Origin: Gammaproteobacteria bacterium
GTDB lineage: Bacteria > Pseudomonadota > Gammaproteobacteria > Pseudomonadales > Ketobacteraceae
Length of the DNA stretch: 64,000 nt
NCBI GenBank assembly: GCA_013178375.1
Contig: JABLXQ010000019.1
Location: 48,341-112,340, forward strand
Direction of reading: 5' to 3'
The position numbers were made by a program, and so were the translations under genes. This document shows positions 18,883 to 27,874 of the stretch, piece by piece (the first letter of the stretch is position 1; every line of letters starts with the position of its first letter). The notes under the pieces were generated by a model that saw only the letters and a list, made by a program, of their open reading frames with translations, made no database searches and was not told the origin of the DNA.

Positions 18883-20598
18883 ATGATCGAGATCCTGCTG
18901 CTCGTCCTCATCCCGCTGCTGCTGGCCTGGCCCCTGGGCCTGTATATGACCGGTATTTTTTCCGGCAAGCCCCACATCAGCGACCGTCTTTTCCTGCCAC
19001 TGGAAAGCGCTCTTTTCCGTTTAAGTGGAATCAATCCCGCCCGTGGCATGGACTGGAAAAGCTACGGCCGTGCCTTCCTGTTCAGCAATCTGATACTGGG
19101 TTTGCTGGCCTTCGTCCTGTTGCTGCTGCAATCCTGGCTGCCGCTGAATCCCGACGGCATCGGGCCGCTGTCGTGGGATCTGGCGCTGCACACGGCGGTG
19201 TCGTTCCTCACTAACACTAACCAGCAGCATTATTCCGGTCAGGCGCAGCTCAGTTATTTTTCCCAGAGCATCGTGCTGGTGACGCTGCAGTTTGTGACGC
19301 CGGCGATGGGGCTGGCGATCTGCGCGGCGGTGTTGCGCGGCATGAACGGCGGCCGCAATGCGGAAACGGCGCAGGAAAACGAGGAACGGGATCTAGGTAA
19401 TTATTATGTGGATCTGGTGCGCGGTGTGGTGCGGTTGCTGCTGCCACTGGCGATGGTGACCGCGCTGCTGCTTGCTGCGCAGGGCGTGCCGAGCACTTAC
19501 GACGGCGCGCAAAAAACTGCGGTGCTGGATGCCACCAGCGAAATCAAGGAACAAACGATCCCGCTGGGCCCGGTGGCCGCCATGGTGGCGATCAAACAGC
19601 TGGGCACCAACGGTGGCGGCTGGTACGGCCCCAACAGCGCCAATCCGCTGGAAAATCCCACGCCGGTGAGCAATGCGATCGAAACCATGTCCATCGTGCT
19701 GATTCCCATGGCGGTGGTGTTCATGGCCGGAGGCCTGCTGCGGCGACGCGGCTTCACGCTGATGTCGCTGGCGGCGATGGGATTGCTGAGTGCGCTCTGT
19801 ATTGGCGCCAGTATTTACAGCGAGCAGCTGCCGAATGCAGCGTTTGCGGGGCTGGCGGCGGAAGGCCCGAATCTGGAAGGCAAGGAAGTGCGTTTCGGCG
19901 CTGATGCCTCGGCACTGTGGGCGACGCTGACAACGCAGACTTCCAGCGGCTCGGTGAATGCCATGCATGATTCGCTGAATCCGCTGGCGGGTCTGGTTAC
20001 TCGCGCCGGCATGCTGGTCAACGCCATCTGGGGCGGTATCGGCTGCGGCTTCGTGAATTTCCTGGTGTATGTGTGGATCACGGTATTTCTGGCGGGGCTG
20101 ATGATCGGACGCACGCCGGAAATCTTTGGCCGCAAGATCGAGACGCGGGAAATTACGCTGCTGGGCGCGCTGATCGTGCTGCCCACGCTGTGCATTCTGG
20201 GGCTGACTGCGTTCACCGTTGCCATTCCCGCGCTGACCGGAAATTCCAATCCGGGTTTTCACGGCATCGCCCAGGTTTTTTACGAGTACACGTCCGCCTT
20301 TGCCAACAACGGTTCGGGTTTTGAAGGGCTGGGGGACAACACGCCCTGGTGGAATCTGAGCTGCGTGCTGGTGCTGCTGGTGGGACGTTACCTGCCGCTG
20401 GTGATTCCGCTGATGATCGCCGGATCGCTGGCGCGCAAGCGGGTGGCACCGGTGTCCAGTGGCAGTCTGCGGCTGGAAAACGCCACCTTCTGCCTGACGC
20501 TGGTGACGGTGATTCTGATCCTGAATTTTCTGTCGTTCCTGCCAGCCACGGTGCTGGGCCCGATTGGCGAAGCGCTGGAACTGGCGCAAACGGAGTAA
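18883..20598 (+). CDS. kdpA: KdpA, potassium-binding and channel subunit
   Basis: A 571-residue integral membrane protein forming the selectivity filter of the high-affinity K+ pump. Ten or more helices with four degenerate filter loops are seen, including SFLTNTNQQHYSG, QLGTNGGGWYGPNSANP and FANNGSGFEGL. The length is typical (E. coli about 557). The ATG at 18883 gives MIEILLLVLIPLLLAWPLG; an ATG at 18844 would overlap kdpF and was not used. Confidence 0.97.
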   Translation: MIEILLLVLIPLLLAWPLGLYMTGIFSGKPHISDRLFLPLESALFRLSGINPARGMDWKSYGRAFLFSNLILGLLAFVLLLLQSWLPLNPDGIGPLSWDLALHTAVSFLTNTNQQHYSGQAQLSYFSQSIVLVTLQFVTPAMGLAICAAVLRGMNGGRNAETAQENEERDLGNYYVDLVRGVVRLLLPLAMVTALLLAAQGVPSTYDGAQKTAVLDATSEIKEQTIPLGPVAAMVAIKQLGTNGGGWYGPNSANPLENPTPVSNAIETMSIVLIPMAVVFMAGGLLRRRGFTLMSLAAMGLLSALCIGASIYSEQLPNAAFAGLAAEGPNLEGKEVRFGADASALWATLTTQTSSGSVNAMHDSLNPLAGLVTRAGMLVNAIWGGIGCGFVNFLVYVWITVFLAGLMIGRTPEIFGRKIETREITLLGALIVLPTLCILGLTAFTVAIPALTGNSNPGFHGIAQVFYEYTSAFANNGSGFEGLGDNTPWWNLSCVLVLLVGRYLPLVIPLMIAGSLARKRVAPVSSGSLRLENATFCLTLVTVILILNFLSFLPATVLGPIGEALELAQTE

Positions 20599-20603
20599 TG
20601 GCC

Positions 20604-22670
20604 ATGACATCCACCGTAACTGTCACAGCAACCGGCGCAAAAAAATCCCGCGCCCAGGCGTTCGATTCCGCCCTGTTGCGCGAAGCCGCCGGCCTGGCCT
20701 GGCGCAAATTCGCCCCTGCCAGCGCAGTAAAAAATCCGGTGATGTTCGTGGTGCTGGTGGGAGCGGTTGTCACCGCTGTGATTACTGCGCACCGCATCGG
20801 CACCGGTGCGTCGTTCGGGTTTGAGCTGGCCAGCGCGCTGATCCTGCTGTTCACGGTGTGGTTCGCCAATTTTGCCGAAGCCATTGCCGAGGCCCGAGGC
20901 CGGGGTCAGGCCGCCAGCCTGCGCTCGGCTCGGCGCGATCTGACGGCGCGGCGCCTGCTCGACAAAAACGGCAATGGCAAAAAGGAAACTATCGCCGCCA
21001 CCGATCTGCGCAAGGGCGATCGCGTGCTGGTGCAGGCGGGCGAATACGTGCCCGCGGACGGCGACATCACCCAGGGCGTGGCCACCATCAACGAATCCGC
21101 CGTCACCGGCGAATCGGCCCCGGTGTTGCGGGAAGCGGGCACCGACCACTCCGGCGTGATCGGCGGCACCCGCGTGCTCACCGGCGATATCGAAGTGACC
21201 GTTTCCACCGATCCCGGCGAAAGTTTTCTCGACCGCATGATCGGCCTGGTGGAAGGTGCGAAACGCCAGAAAACACCGAACGAGCTGGCGCTGACCGTAT
21301 TGCTGGCGGCGCTGACCCTGGTGTTCCTGATTGCGGTGTCCAGCCTGCCCGCGCTGGCAGGTTTCATGGACGTGCAGCTGGACACCACCATGCTGATCGC
21401 GCTGCTGGTGTGTCTGATTCCCACCACCATCGGCGGCCTGCTGCCTGCCATTGGCATTGCCGGCATGAATCGCGCACTGCAGGCCAACATCATCGCGAAA
21501 TCCGGCAAGGCGGTGGAAGTGGCCGGCGACATCGACACCCTGCTACTGGACAAGACCGGCACCATCACCTTCGGCGATCGCCAGGCCACCGAGTTCCTGC
21601 CGTTGAACGGCATTGGCGAACAGCGGCTCGCACTGGCGGCGCAACTGGCATCGCTGGAAGATCCCACACCGGAAGGCAAATCCGTGCTGCGGCTGGCACA
21701 GGAACTGGGTTATGAAAAACCGGCGATGCCCGTTGACTCGCAGTTCATTCTGTTCTCGGCCCAGACCCGCATCTCGGGTGTGCAACAAGCAGATGGCAGT
21801 CACTGCATCAAGGGCGCGGCGGAAGCGGTAAAACGCTGGGCTCAGCAACGCCAACTGCCGGTGTCGCCAGTGTTGGATACGCTGGTAAACCGCGTGGCGC
21901 AGCAGGGCGCGACGCCGCTGGTGGTGGCAGACAGTCAGGCTGTGCTGGGCGTGATCGCACTGTCGGACGTGATCAAACCCGGCGTGGCGGAACGGTTCGC
22001 GCGGCTGCGGGCACTGGGTGTGAAAACCATCATGGTGACCGGCGACAACCCCATCACCGCCGGTGCCATCGCTGCTGAAGCCGGAGTGGATTCCTTCATC
22101 GCCGAAGCCCTGCCGGAAGACAAGCTGGAATTGATCCGTAACGAACAAACGGCGGGCCGGCTGGTGGCAATGGTGGGCGATGGCACCAACGACGCCCCTG
22201 CCCTGGCGCAGGCTGACGTGGGGCTGGCGATGAATTCCGGCACCCAGGCTGCGCGCGACGCCGGCAACATGGTGGATCTGGATTCCGATCCCGCCAAACT
22301 GCTGGCAGTGGTGGAAGTGGGCAAGCAGCTGCTGATCACGCGTGGTGCGCTGACCACGTTTTCACTGGCCAACGACGTGGCCAAGTATTTCGCCATCGTG
22401 CCCGCGGTGTTTGCCGGCGCCCTGCCCGCCATCGCCGCACTGGATCTGATGCAACTGCACAGCCCCCAGAGCGCCGTGCTGTCGGCGCTGATTTTCAACG
22501 CGCTGATCATTCCCGCCCTGGTGCCGCTGGCGCTGAAAGGCGTGAAGCTGCGGGCACAAAGCGCGGAACAACTGCTGCGCAACAATATGCTGGTGTACGG
22601 CCTGGGCGGCGTGCTGCTGCCGTTCGTGGCGATCAAGGCCATCGACCTGATGCTGAGCCTGTTTCTGTAG
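20604..22670 (+). CDS. kdpB: KdpB, ATP-hydrolysing P-type subunit
   Basis: The catalytic subunit of 688 residues, P1A-type. The motifs are ESAVTGESAPV (actuator), DKTGTITFGDRQ (phosphorylated Asp), the KdpB-type nucleotide domain, and GDGTNDAPALAQADVGLAMN. Its Ser/Thr-rich N-terminus precedes the first helices. GGAG at 20592-20595 fits the ATG at 20604; an ATG at 20598 overlaps the kdpA stop (TAATG) and is spaced too closely. Confidence 0.97.
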   Translation: MTSTVTVTATGAKKSRAQAFDSALLREAAGLAWRKFAPASAVKNPVMFVVLVGAVVTAVITAHRIGTGASFGFELASALILLFTVWFANFAEAIAEARGRGQAASLRSARRDLTARRLLDKNGNGKKETIAATDLRKGDRVLVQAGEYVPADGDITQGVATINESAVTGESAPVLREAGTDHSGVIGGTRVLTGDIEVTVSTDPGESFLDRMIGLVEGAKRQKTPNELALTVLLAALTLVFLIAVSSLPALAGFMDVQLDTTMLIALLVCLIPTTIGGLLPAIGIAGMNRALQANIIAKSGKAVEVAGDIDTLLLDKTGTITFGDRQATEFLPLNGIGEQRLALAAQLASLEDPTPEGKSVLRLAQELGYEKPAMPVDSQFILFSAQTRISGVQQADGSHCIKGAAEAVKRWAQQRQLPVSPVLDTLVNRVAQQGATPLVVADSQAVLGVIALSDVIKPGVAERFARLRALGVKTIMVTGDNPITAGAIAAEAGVDSFIAEALPEDKLELIRNEQTAGRLVAMVGDGTNDAPALAQADVGLAMNSGTQAARDAGNMVDLDSDPAKLLAVVEVGKQLLITRGALTTFSLANDVAKYFAIVPAVFAGALPAIAALDLMQLHSPQSAVLSALIFNALIIPALVPLALKGVKLRAQSAEQLLRNNMLVYGLGGVLLPFVAIKAIDLMLSLFL

Positions 22671-22682
22671 GAGGAAACCGTC

Positions 22683-23339
22683 ATGCAAACTCCACTCATG
22701 CAAACGACCGGGCGTGAATCCATTTTGCAAGCCCTGCTCACCGGCCTGCGTTTCAGCGTGCTGATGCTGGTGCTGTGCGGCGTTATCTATTCCGGCGCTG
22801 TGACCCTGCTGGCAGAGCAGCTGTTTCCCCGCCAGGCCAGCGGCAGTCTGGTGCAACAAAACGGCATCGCCATCGGTTCGGAACTGATCGCGCAGCCGTT
22901 CACCAGCGAACGGTATTTCCACGGCCGGCCATCAGCGGCCAATCACGATCCCATGGCCACCACCGGCAGCAATCTGGCACCGTCCAACCCGGCCTTGCGG
23001 GAACGGGTGGCGGCGGACAGCGCCCGCATTCAGGCGCGGGAAAACGTGGAATCCAAAACCATTCCCGTGGACCTGCTGGCAGCCTCCGGCGGCGGACTCG
23101 ATCCCCATATCAGCCCCGCATCCGCCCATCTGCAGGCCGCCCGCATCGCACAGACACGCCAGTGGAAAATCGACGAAGTGAATGCGCTGATCGACCGCCA
23201 CACCGAAGGTCCGCAGTGGGGTCTGTTCGGCCAGCCCCGTGTGAACGTGCTACTGTTGAATCTGGCACTGGACACCGCCAGCGCGCAGCCCCGCTCTTCC
23301 CATGACAGATTCCATCCAAAAGAATCAGACGATGACTGA
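22683..23339 (+). CDS. kdpC: KdpC, periplasmic assembly subunit
   Basis: A 218-residue protein with one N-terminal membrane helix (about 20-45) and a periplasmic domain carrying the KdpC signatures RYFHGRPSA, GSNLAPSNPAL, VPVDLL-like IPVDLLAASGGGLDPHIS and VNVLLLNLAL. It is somewhat longer than E. coli KdpC (190) because of a polar C-terminal tail. AGGAGG precedes the ATG by 8 bases. The end overlaps kdpD by 8 bases. Confidence 0.96.
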   Translation: MQTPLMQTTGRESILQALLTGLRFSVLMLVLCGVIYSGAVTLLAEQLFPRQASGSLVQQNGIAIGSELIAQPFTSERYFHGRPSAANHDPMATTGSNLAPSNPALRERVAADSARIQARENVESKTIPVDLLAASGGGLDPHISPASAHLQAARIAQTRQWKIDEVNALIDRHTEGPQWGLFGQPRVNVLLLNLALDTASAQPRSSHDRFHPKESDDD

Positions 23340-26049
23340 TCCCCGCACCCGGCAGGCCGAAGCCCTGCTGCAGAACCTGCAGAAACGCCAGGGCGGCCAG
23401 CTGAAAATTTTTCTGGGCGCCGCCCCCGGCGTGGGCAAGACCTACGCCATGCTCAATGCCGCCCGCGAGCAGTTGCAGCAGGGCGTGGAAGTGGTGGCCG
23501 GACTGGTGGAAACCCACGGCAGAAAAGACACCGAAGCCCTGCTCACCGGACTGGAACTGCTGCCGCGCCGCAACCTGGATTACGGCGGCCACGGCCTGAC
23601 GGAATTTGATCTGGATGCCGCGCTGCAACGCAAGCCGAAGCTGATTCTGGTGGACGAACTGGCCCACACCAACGTGCCCGGCAGCCGCCACAAACGCCGT
23701 TACCAGGACATCGAGGAACTGCTGGCTGCCGGCATCGATGTGTACACCACGCTCAACATCCAGCACCTGGCCAGCCTCAACGATCTGGTGCTGCAGATCA
23801 CCGGCGTGCGCGTGCGCGAAACCGTGCCCGACCAGTTCATCGACCGCGCCCACGAAATCGTCTTCGTCGATCTGCCGCCGGACAACCTGATCGAGCGCCT
23901 GCGCCAGGGCAAGGTCTACCTGCCGGAATATGCCCGCTCCGCGCTGGACAGTTTCTTTTCCCGCGCCAATCTCACCGCGTTGCGGGAAGTGGCCATGCGC
24001 GAAGTAATGGAGCGGGTGGACTCGCAGTTGCAAACCGAACTGCACGCCCAGGCCCACCCCGCCGATTACCGCATCCAGGAAAAACTGCTGGTGCTGATTT
24101 CCCACCGCAGCGATCACCAGTACCTGATCCGGGTGGGCCGCCAGATCGCCGACAAACGCCAGATCCCCTGGATGGTGGTGTGGGTGGACACCGGCCAGGC
24201 GCCGTCGCAGCCGCAACTGGCCCAGGTGCAGGCGGCCATGGCACTGGCGCGGGATCTGGGCGCCGCGACTGAAACCCTGCGCGGCCTCACCACTTTTCAC
24301 ACGGTGCTGCCCTTTATCCGCGAACAGCGCATCAATCAAGTGTTGCTGGGGGCAGGTACCCGACACACATTGCTGCCCTGGCGCAAACGGCTGTACCAGA
24401 AACTGATCGGCTGCGACCTGCCGCTGGAAGTCACCGTGTATGCCAAACCGGGCGGAACCCCTGCAATCCGCGCCGAAGAACAAACCGGATGGGCGTCACT
24501 GGGCGACTTGCATGGGCACCTGTGGGGGCTGGCGGCCGTGAGCGTTGCCTCGCTGCTCACCGTCGGGCTGCAAACCTGGCTCAACAGCGGCAATCTGGTG
24601 CTGATTTATGTACTGGGCGTTGTCGCGGTGGGACTACGCTTCGGCGCGCAGCCGGCCCTGAGCACCGCCGTGCTGTCATTTCTCAGCTTCAATTTTTTCC
24701 TCACCGAACCGCGTTTCACCTTTTCCGTCAACAAGCAGGACGACCTCTCCACCCTGATTTTCCTGCTGGTGATCGCACTCATCTGCGGCCCGGCGGCATC
24801 GCGCATCCGGCGCCAGTTTTTACTGCTGAAAGAAACCAATCGCTACTCGGAAGCACTGCGTGCCCTGGCGCAGAAACTGGCAGTGGCAGGCGACGACGCG
24901 GCGCTCTGGCAAGCAGTCACCGGCGAACTGGGCGCCGCACTACAGGCCGAATGCGTGGCGGTGATGACCGACCAGGACAACCGCTGCGTGCCGGAACCGT
25001 CCACCCCGTTCAATCACGTCGACGCCGCCGCCATCGAATGGAGCAAAAAACAGGGCGCCAATTCCGGCCGCCTGACCGACACCCTGGGTGCCTCCGACTG
25101 GACCCTGTTCCCGGTGCGCCAGCAACAGCGCGTGGTGGCCATCGTGCTGCTGCGTTTCAACAGCGCTGTCACCAGCCTGCAGACTTACGACCGCGACCTG
25201 ATCAACGCCATGCTGCAGCAGGCGGCGGACGCCTGGCAGCGCCTGCATCTGACACGGGATCTGGAATCGGCGCGGGTGAAAGGTGAAGTGGAACAACTGC
25301 GGTCGGCGCTGTTGTCATCCGTGTCCCACGATTTACGCTCGCCGTTATCGGCCATGATGGGCGCCGCCGACAGCCTGCGGGTGCTGGACGCACAACTGAC
25401 ACCGGAAGACCGCCACGATCTGATCGACACCATATTGCAGGAAAGCCGCCGCCTGGACCGCTACATCCAGAACCTGCTGGACATGACGCGGCTGGGCCAC
25501 GGCACCCTGAAAATCGAGCGCGACTGGGTGTCGGCCGCCGACATCATCGGCAGCGCCCTCACCCGCCTGAAACGCTATTTTCCCGGCGTGCAGACCGAAT
25601 ACCGCGCCCTGGCGGAGCCGCCCCTGCTGTACGCCCACGCCGCCCTGATCGAGCAGGCCCTCTTCAACATCCTGGAAAACGCCGCCCGCTATTCGCCGCC
25701 GGAAGACCGCATCGTCGTCAGCGTCGAAGCCGAGGGCAACCGCTGCCGCATCAGCATCGAGGATCGCGGCCCCGGCATTCCCGAAACGCTGCGGGAAAAA
25801 ATCTTCGACATGTTTTATGTAGTGGCGGAAGGCGACCAGAAAAAAAACAACACCGGGATGGGGCTCGCCATCTGTCGCGGTATGATTGCGGCACACGGTG
25901 GCAGCGTGCAGGCGCTGCCCGGCAGCCAGGGCAAGGGCACCCGCTTCGTGGTGGAACTGCCCATCGATCCTGCTGGTGAACGTGACTTCAGCCGTAACAG
26001 TGCAACCAGCCGAGAAAAAGAAACCAGCCGCAACGAGGAGCCCCAGTGA
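23332..26049 (+). CDS. kdpD: KdpD, potassium/turgor sensor histidine kinase
   Basis: A 905-residue sensor. The order is: N-terminal KdpD domain with Walker A GAAPGVGKT (about 29-37) and VDELAHTN; a Usp-like domain (about 245-370); four clustered membrane helices (about 390-495); a GAF-like segment; HisKA with the phosphorylated His in SHDLRSPLSAMM; and an ATPase domain with ENAARYSP and GPGIPETLREKIF. It controls kdpFABC through KdpE and also acts as its phosphatase in relatives. The ATG at 23332 overlaps the kdpC stop (ATGACTGA), favouring it over the ATG at 23302. Confidence 0.95.
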   Translation: MTDPRTRQAEALLQNLQKRQGGQLKIFLGAAPGVGKTYAMLNAAREQLQQGVEVVAGLVETHGRKDTEALLTGLELLPRRNLDYGGHGLTEFDLDAALQRKPKLILVDELAHTNVPGSRHKRRYQDIEELLAAGIDVYTTLNIQHLASLNDLVLQITGVRVRETVPDQFIDRAHEIVFVDLPPDNLIERLRQGKVYLPEYARSALDSFFSRANLTALREVAMREVMERVDSQLQTELHAQAHPADYRIQEKLLVLISHRSDHQYLIRVGRQIADKRQIPWMVVWVDTGQAPSQPQLAQVQAAMALARDLGAATETLRGLTTFHTVLPFIREQRINQVLLGAGTRHTLLPWRKRLYQKLIGCDLPLEVTVYAKPGGTPAIRAEEQTGWASLGDLHGHLWGLAAVSVASLLTVGLQTWLNSGNLVLIYVLGVVAVGLRFGAQPALSTAVLSFLSFNFFLTEPRFTFSVNKQDDLSTLIFLLVIALICGPAASRIRRQFLLLKETNRYSEALRALAQKLAVAGDDAALWQAVTGELGAALQAECVAVMTDQDNRCVPEPSTPFNHVDAAAIEWSKKQGANSGRLTDTLGASDWTLFPVRQQQRVVAIVLLRFNSAVTSLQTYDRDLINAMLQQAADAWQRLHLTRDLESARVKGEVEQLRSALLSSVSHDLRSPLSAMMGAADSLRVLDAQLTPEDRHDLIDTILQESRRLDRYIQNLLDMTRLGHGTLKIERDWVSAADIIGSALTRLKRYFPGVQTEYRALAEPPLLYAHAALIEQALFNILENAARYSPPEDRIVVSVEAEGNRCRISIEDRGPGIPETLREKIFDMFYVVAEGDQKKNNTGMGLAICRGMIAAHGGSVQALPGSQGKGTRFVVELPIDPAGERDFSRNSATSREKETSRNEEPQ

Positions 26050-26753
26050 GCGCCAAGATCCTGGTGATCGACGACGAGATGCCCATCCGCCGCATGCTGC
26101 GCATCGCGCTGAAAAGCGCTGGCTATGAAGTGCTGGAAGCGGAGAACGGCGAAACCGGACTGGCCACCATCGTGCGCCAGCAGCCGGATCTGGTGGTGCT
26201 GGATCTGGGCCTGCCGGACCTGGACGGCCATCAGGTGCTGTCGGAACTGCGGGCCTGGTCGAAGGTGCCGGTGATCGTGCTGTCGGTGCGCAGCGGCGAT
26301 CGCGAAAAAGTGCAGGCGCTGGATGCCGGCGCCCAGGACTACGTCACCAAACCGTTCAGCATCGAGGAACTGCTGGCCCGCGTGCGCGCTAACCTGCGCG
26401 ACCGCATTCCGTCCACCACACCTGCCGTGCTGGACGACGGCCACCTGCGCATCGATCTGGGCCTGCGCCTGGTGCTTGTACAGGGCGAAAAAATCAGCCT
26501 GACACCGAAGGAATACGGCGTGCTGTCACGACTGGCCCAGGCGCCCGGGCGCGTCATCACCCAGACCCAGTTGCTGCAGGAAATCTGGGGCCCTGGCCAC
26601 CAGGAAGACACCCACTACCTGCGCATCGTGGTGAGCCACCTGCGGCAGAAACTGGGGGACGATCCTGCTGAACCGCATTATCTGCGCACGGAACCGGGTG
26701 TGGGGTATCGGCTGGTAATGGAAGCCGGCACGGGTAACTCAAACCGTTCCTGA
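26046..26753 (+). CDS. kdpE: KdpE, OmpR-family response regulator
   Basis: A 235-residue regulator with a receiver domain (DDE acid pocket near residue 9, phosphoacceptor Asp in LVVLDLGLPDLDG, Lys in VTKPFS) and a C-terminal winged helix (LTPKEYGVLSRL, DTHYLRIVVSHLRQKL). It starts with GTG that overlaps the kdpD stop, with GAGGAG upstream. It is expected to activate the promoter ahead of kdpF when potassium is low. Confidence 0.95.
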   Translation: MSAKILVIDDEMPIRRMLRIALKSAGYEVLEAENGETGLATIVRQQPDLVVLDLGLPDLDGHQVLSELRAWSKVPVIVLSVRSGDREKVQALDAGAQDYVTKPFSIEELLARVRANLRDRIPSTTPAVLDDGHLRIDLGLRLVLVQGEKISLTPKEYGVLSRLAQAPGRVITQTQLLQEIWGPGHQEDTHYLRIVVSHLRQKLGDDPAEPHYLRTEPGVGYRLVMEAGTGNSNRS

Positions 26754-26765
26754 AGCTTGATCCAG

Positions 26766-26795
26766 CTGCAACCTCCCCGCCCCTTGCCATAATAT
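26766..26795 (+). promoter_or_regulatory. weak promoter candidate before the apbE-like gene
   Basis: CTGCAA (26766-26771) and TAATAT (26790-26795) are separated by 18 bases in the 74-base gap after kdpE. It suggests the flavin transferase gene has its own transcript, but read-through from kdp is equally possible. Confidence 0.25.
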
Positions 26796-26827
26796 AGTTC
26801 GCTGAAAATGATGAGAGAGCGAAGTCG

Positions 26828-27868
26828 ATGTTCATCGCACTGCCTGCCCGACTGATCACCCTGCTACTGTTGCAGGCCTTGCTGCTGGTTCTGACCGGCT
26901 GCACCCGCGCGCCCGCACTGCAAACAATCGAAGGCTTTGCCCAGGGCACCACCTACCACATCACCTGGTGGTCGGCAGAAGCGGTGGACAACGCCATCCT
27001 GCAACAAGCCGTAACAGAACGCTTTGCCGAAATCGATTCTGCCCTGTCCGGCTACCGCCCGGATTCCACCATCGAACAATTCAACTCGCGCCTGGACACC
27101 GATCCGCATCCTGTGGGCAAGGAAATCGTCGCCCTGGTGGAAATGGCCCGCGCGATCCACCGCGCCAGTCGGGGCTGCTACGACCTCACCATCAAACCGG
27201 CGTTCGATCTGTGGGGCTTCCGCAAGGACGAATTCACCCCGCCCAACGCTGACGCACTGCAACAGACCATGGCCCGCGTCGGCATGGATAAACTGATTAC
27301 GCTGGATCAGGAACGGTTGCGCAAAACCCTGCCCGACCTGCAACTGGATCTGGCCTCCATCGGTCAGGGTTACAGCGTCGGCCAGATCGCCGCCGTGCTG
27401 GAACAATCCGGCGTGCGGGATTATCTGGTGGAAATCGGCGGCGAACTGCAGACGCGCGGTCACAAGCCCGGCAACAAACCCTGGCGTGTAGCCGTGGAAA
27501 AACCCATCGTGGGTGAACGCAAAGTGGAAAAAATCATCACCGTCGACCAGACCACGCCGCTGGCGGTGATGACCTCCGGCACCTACCGCCATTACTTCGA
27601 CCAGGATGGCGTGCGCTACAGCCACATCCTCGACGCCCGCAACGGCAGTCCGGTGCAGCACAACACCCTGTCTGTCACCGTGCTGAATGCCGATCCCACC
27701 GCCGCCGACGCCTGGACCACCGCGCTGCTGTGCCTGGGCGTGGAAGCCGGCAAACCGGTCGCGGACCAGCACGGCATCGCAGCGCTGTTCATCACCGCCG
27801 ACGGCGACGCACTGCAGGAACATCCCAGCGCACCCTGGCAACAAATGCAGGGCGTGCAGGTGGAGTAA
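26828..27868 (+). CDS. FAD:protein FMN transferase (ApbE family)
   Basis: A periplasmic lipoprotein of 346 residues (lipobox LVLTGC, then the mature chain) that transfers FMN from FAD to a Thr or Ser of target proteins such as Nqr or Rnf subunits. It shows FAQGTTYHI, the Mg/FAD-binding motif LDLASIGQGYSVGQIA, YLVEIGGELQTRG and GVRYSHILDARNG. The length is typical. No flavinylated partner lies in the window. It is followed, six bases away and convergent, by trkH. Confidence 0.92.
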   Translation: MFIALPARLITLLLLQALLLVLTGCTRAPALQTIEGFAQGTTYHITWWSAEAVDNAILQQAVTERFAEIDSALSGYRPDSTIEQFNSRLDTDPHPVGKEIVALVEMARAIHRASRGCYDLTIKPAFDLWGFRKDEFTPPNADALQQTMARVGMDKLITLDQERLRKTLPDLQLDLASIGQGYSVGQIAAVLEQSGVRDYLVEIGGELQTRGHKPGNKPWRVAVEKPIVGERKVEKIITVDQTTPLAVMTSGTYRHYFDQDGVRYSHILDARNGSPVQHNTLSVTVLNADPTAADAWTTALLCLGVEAGKPVADQHGIAALFITADGDALQEHPSAPWQQMQGVQVE

Positions 27869-27874
27869 CGCAAC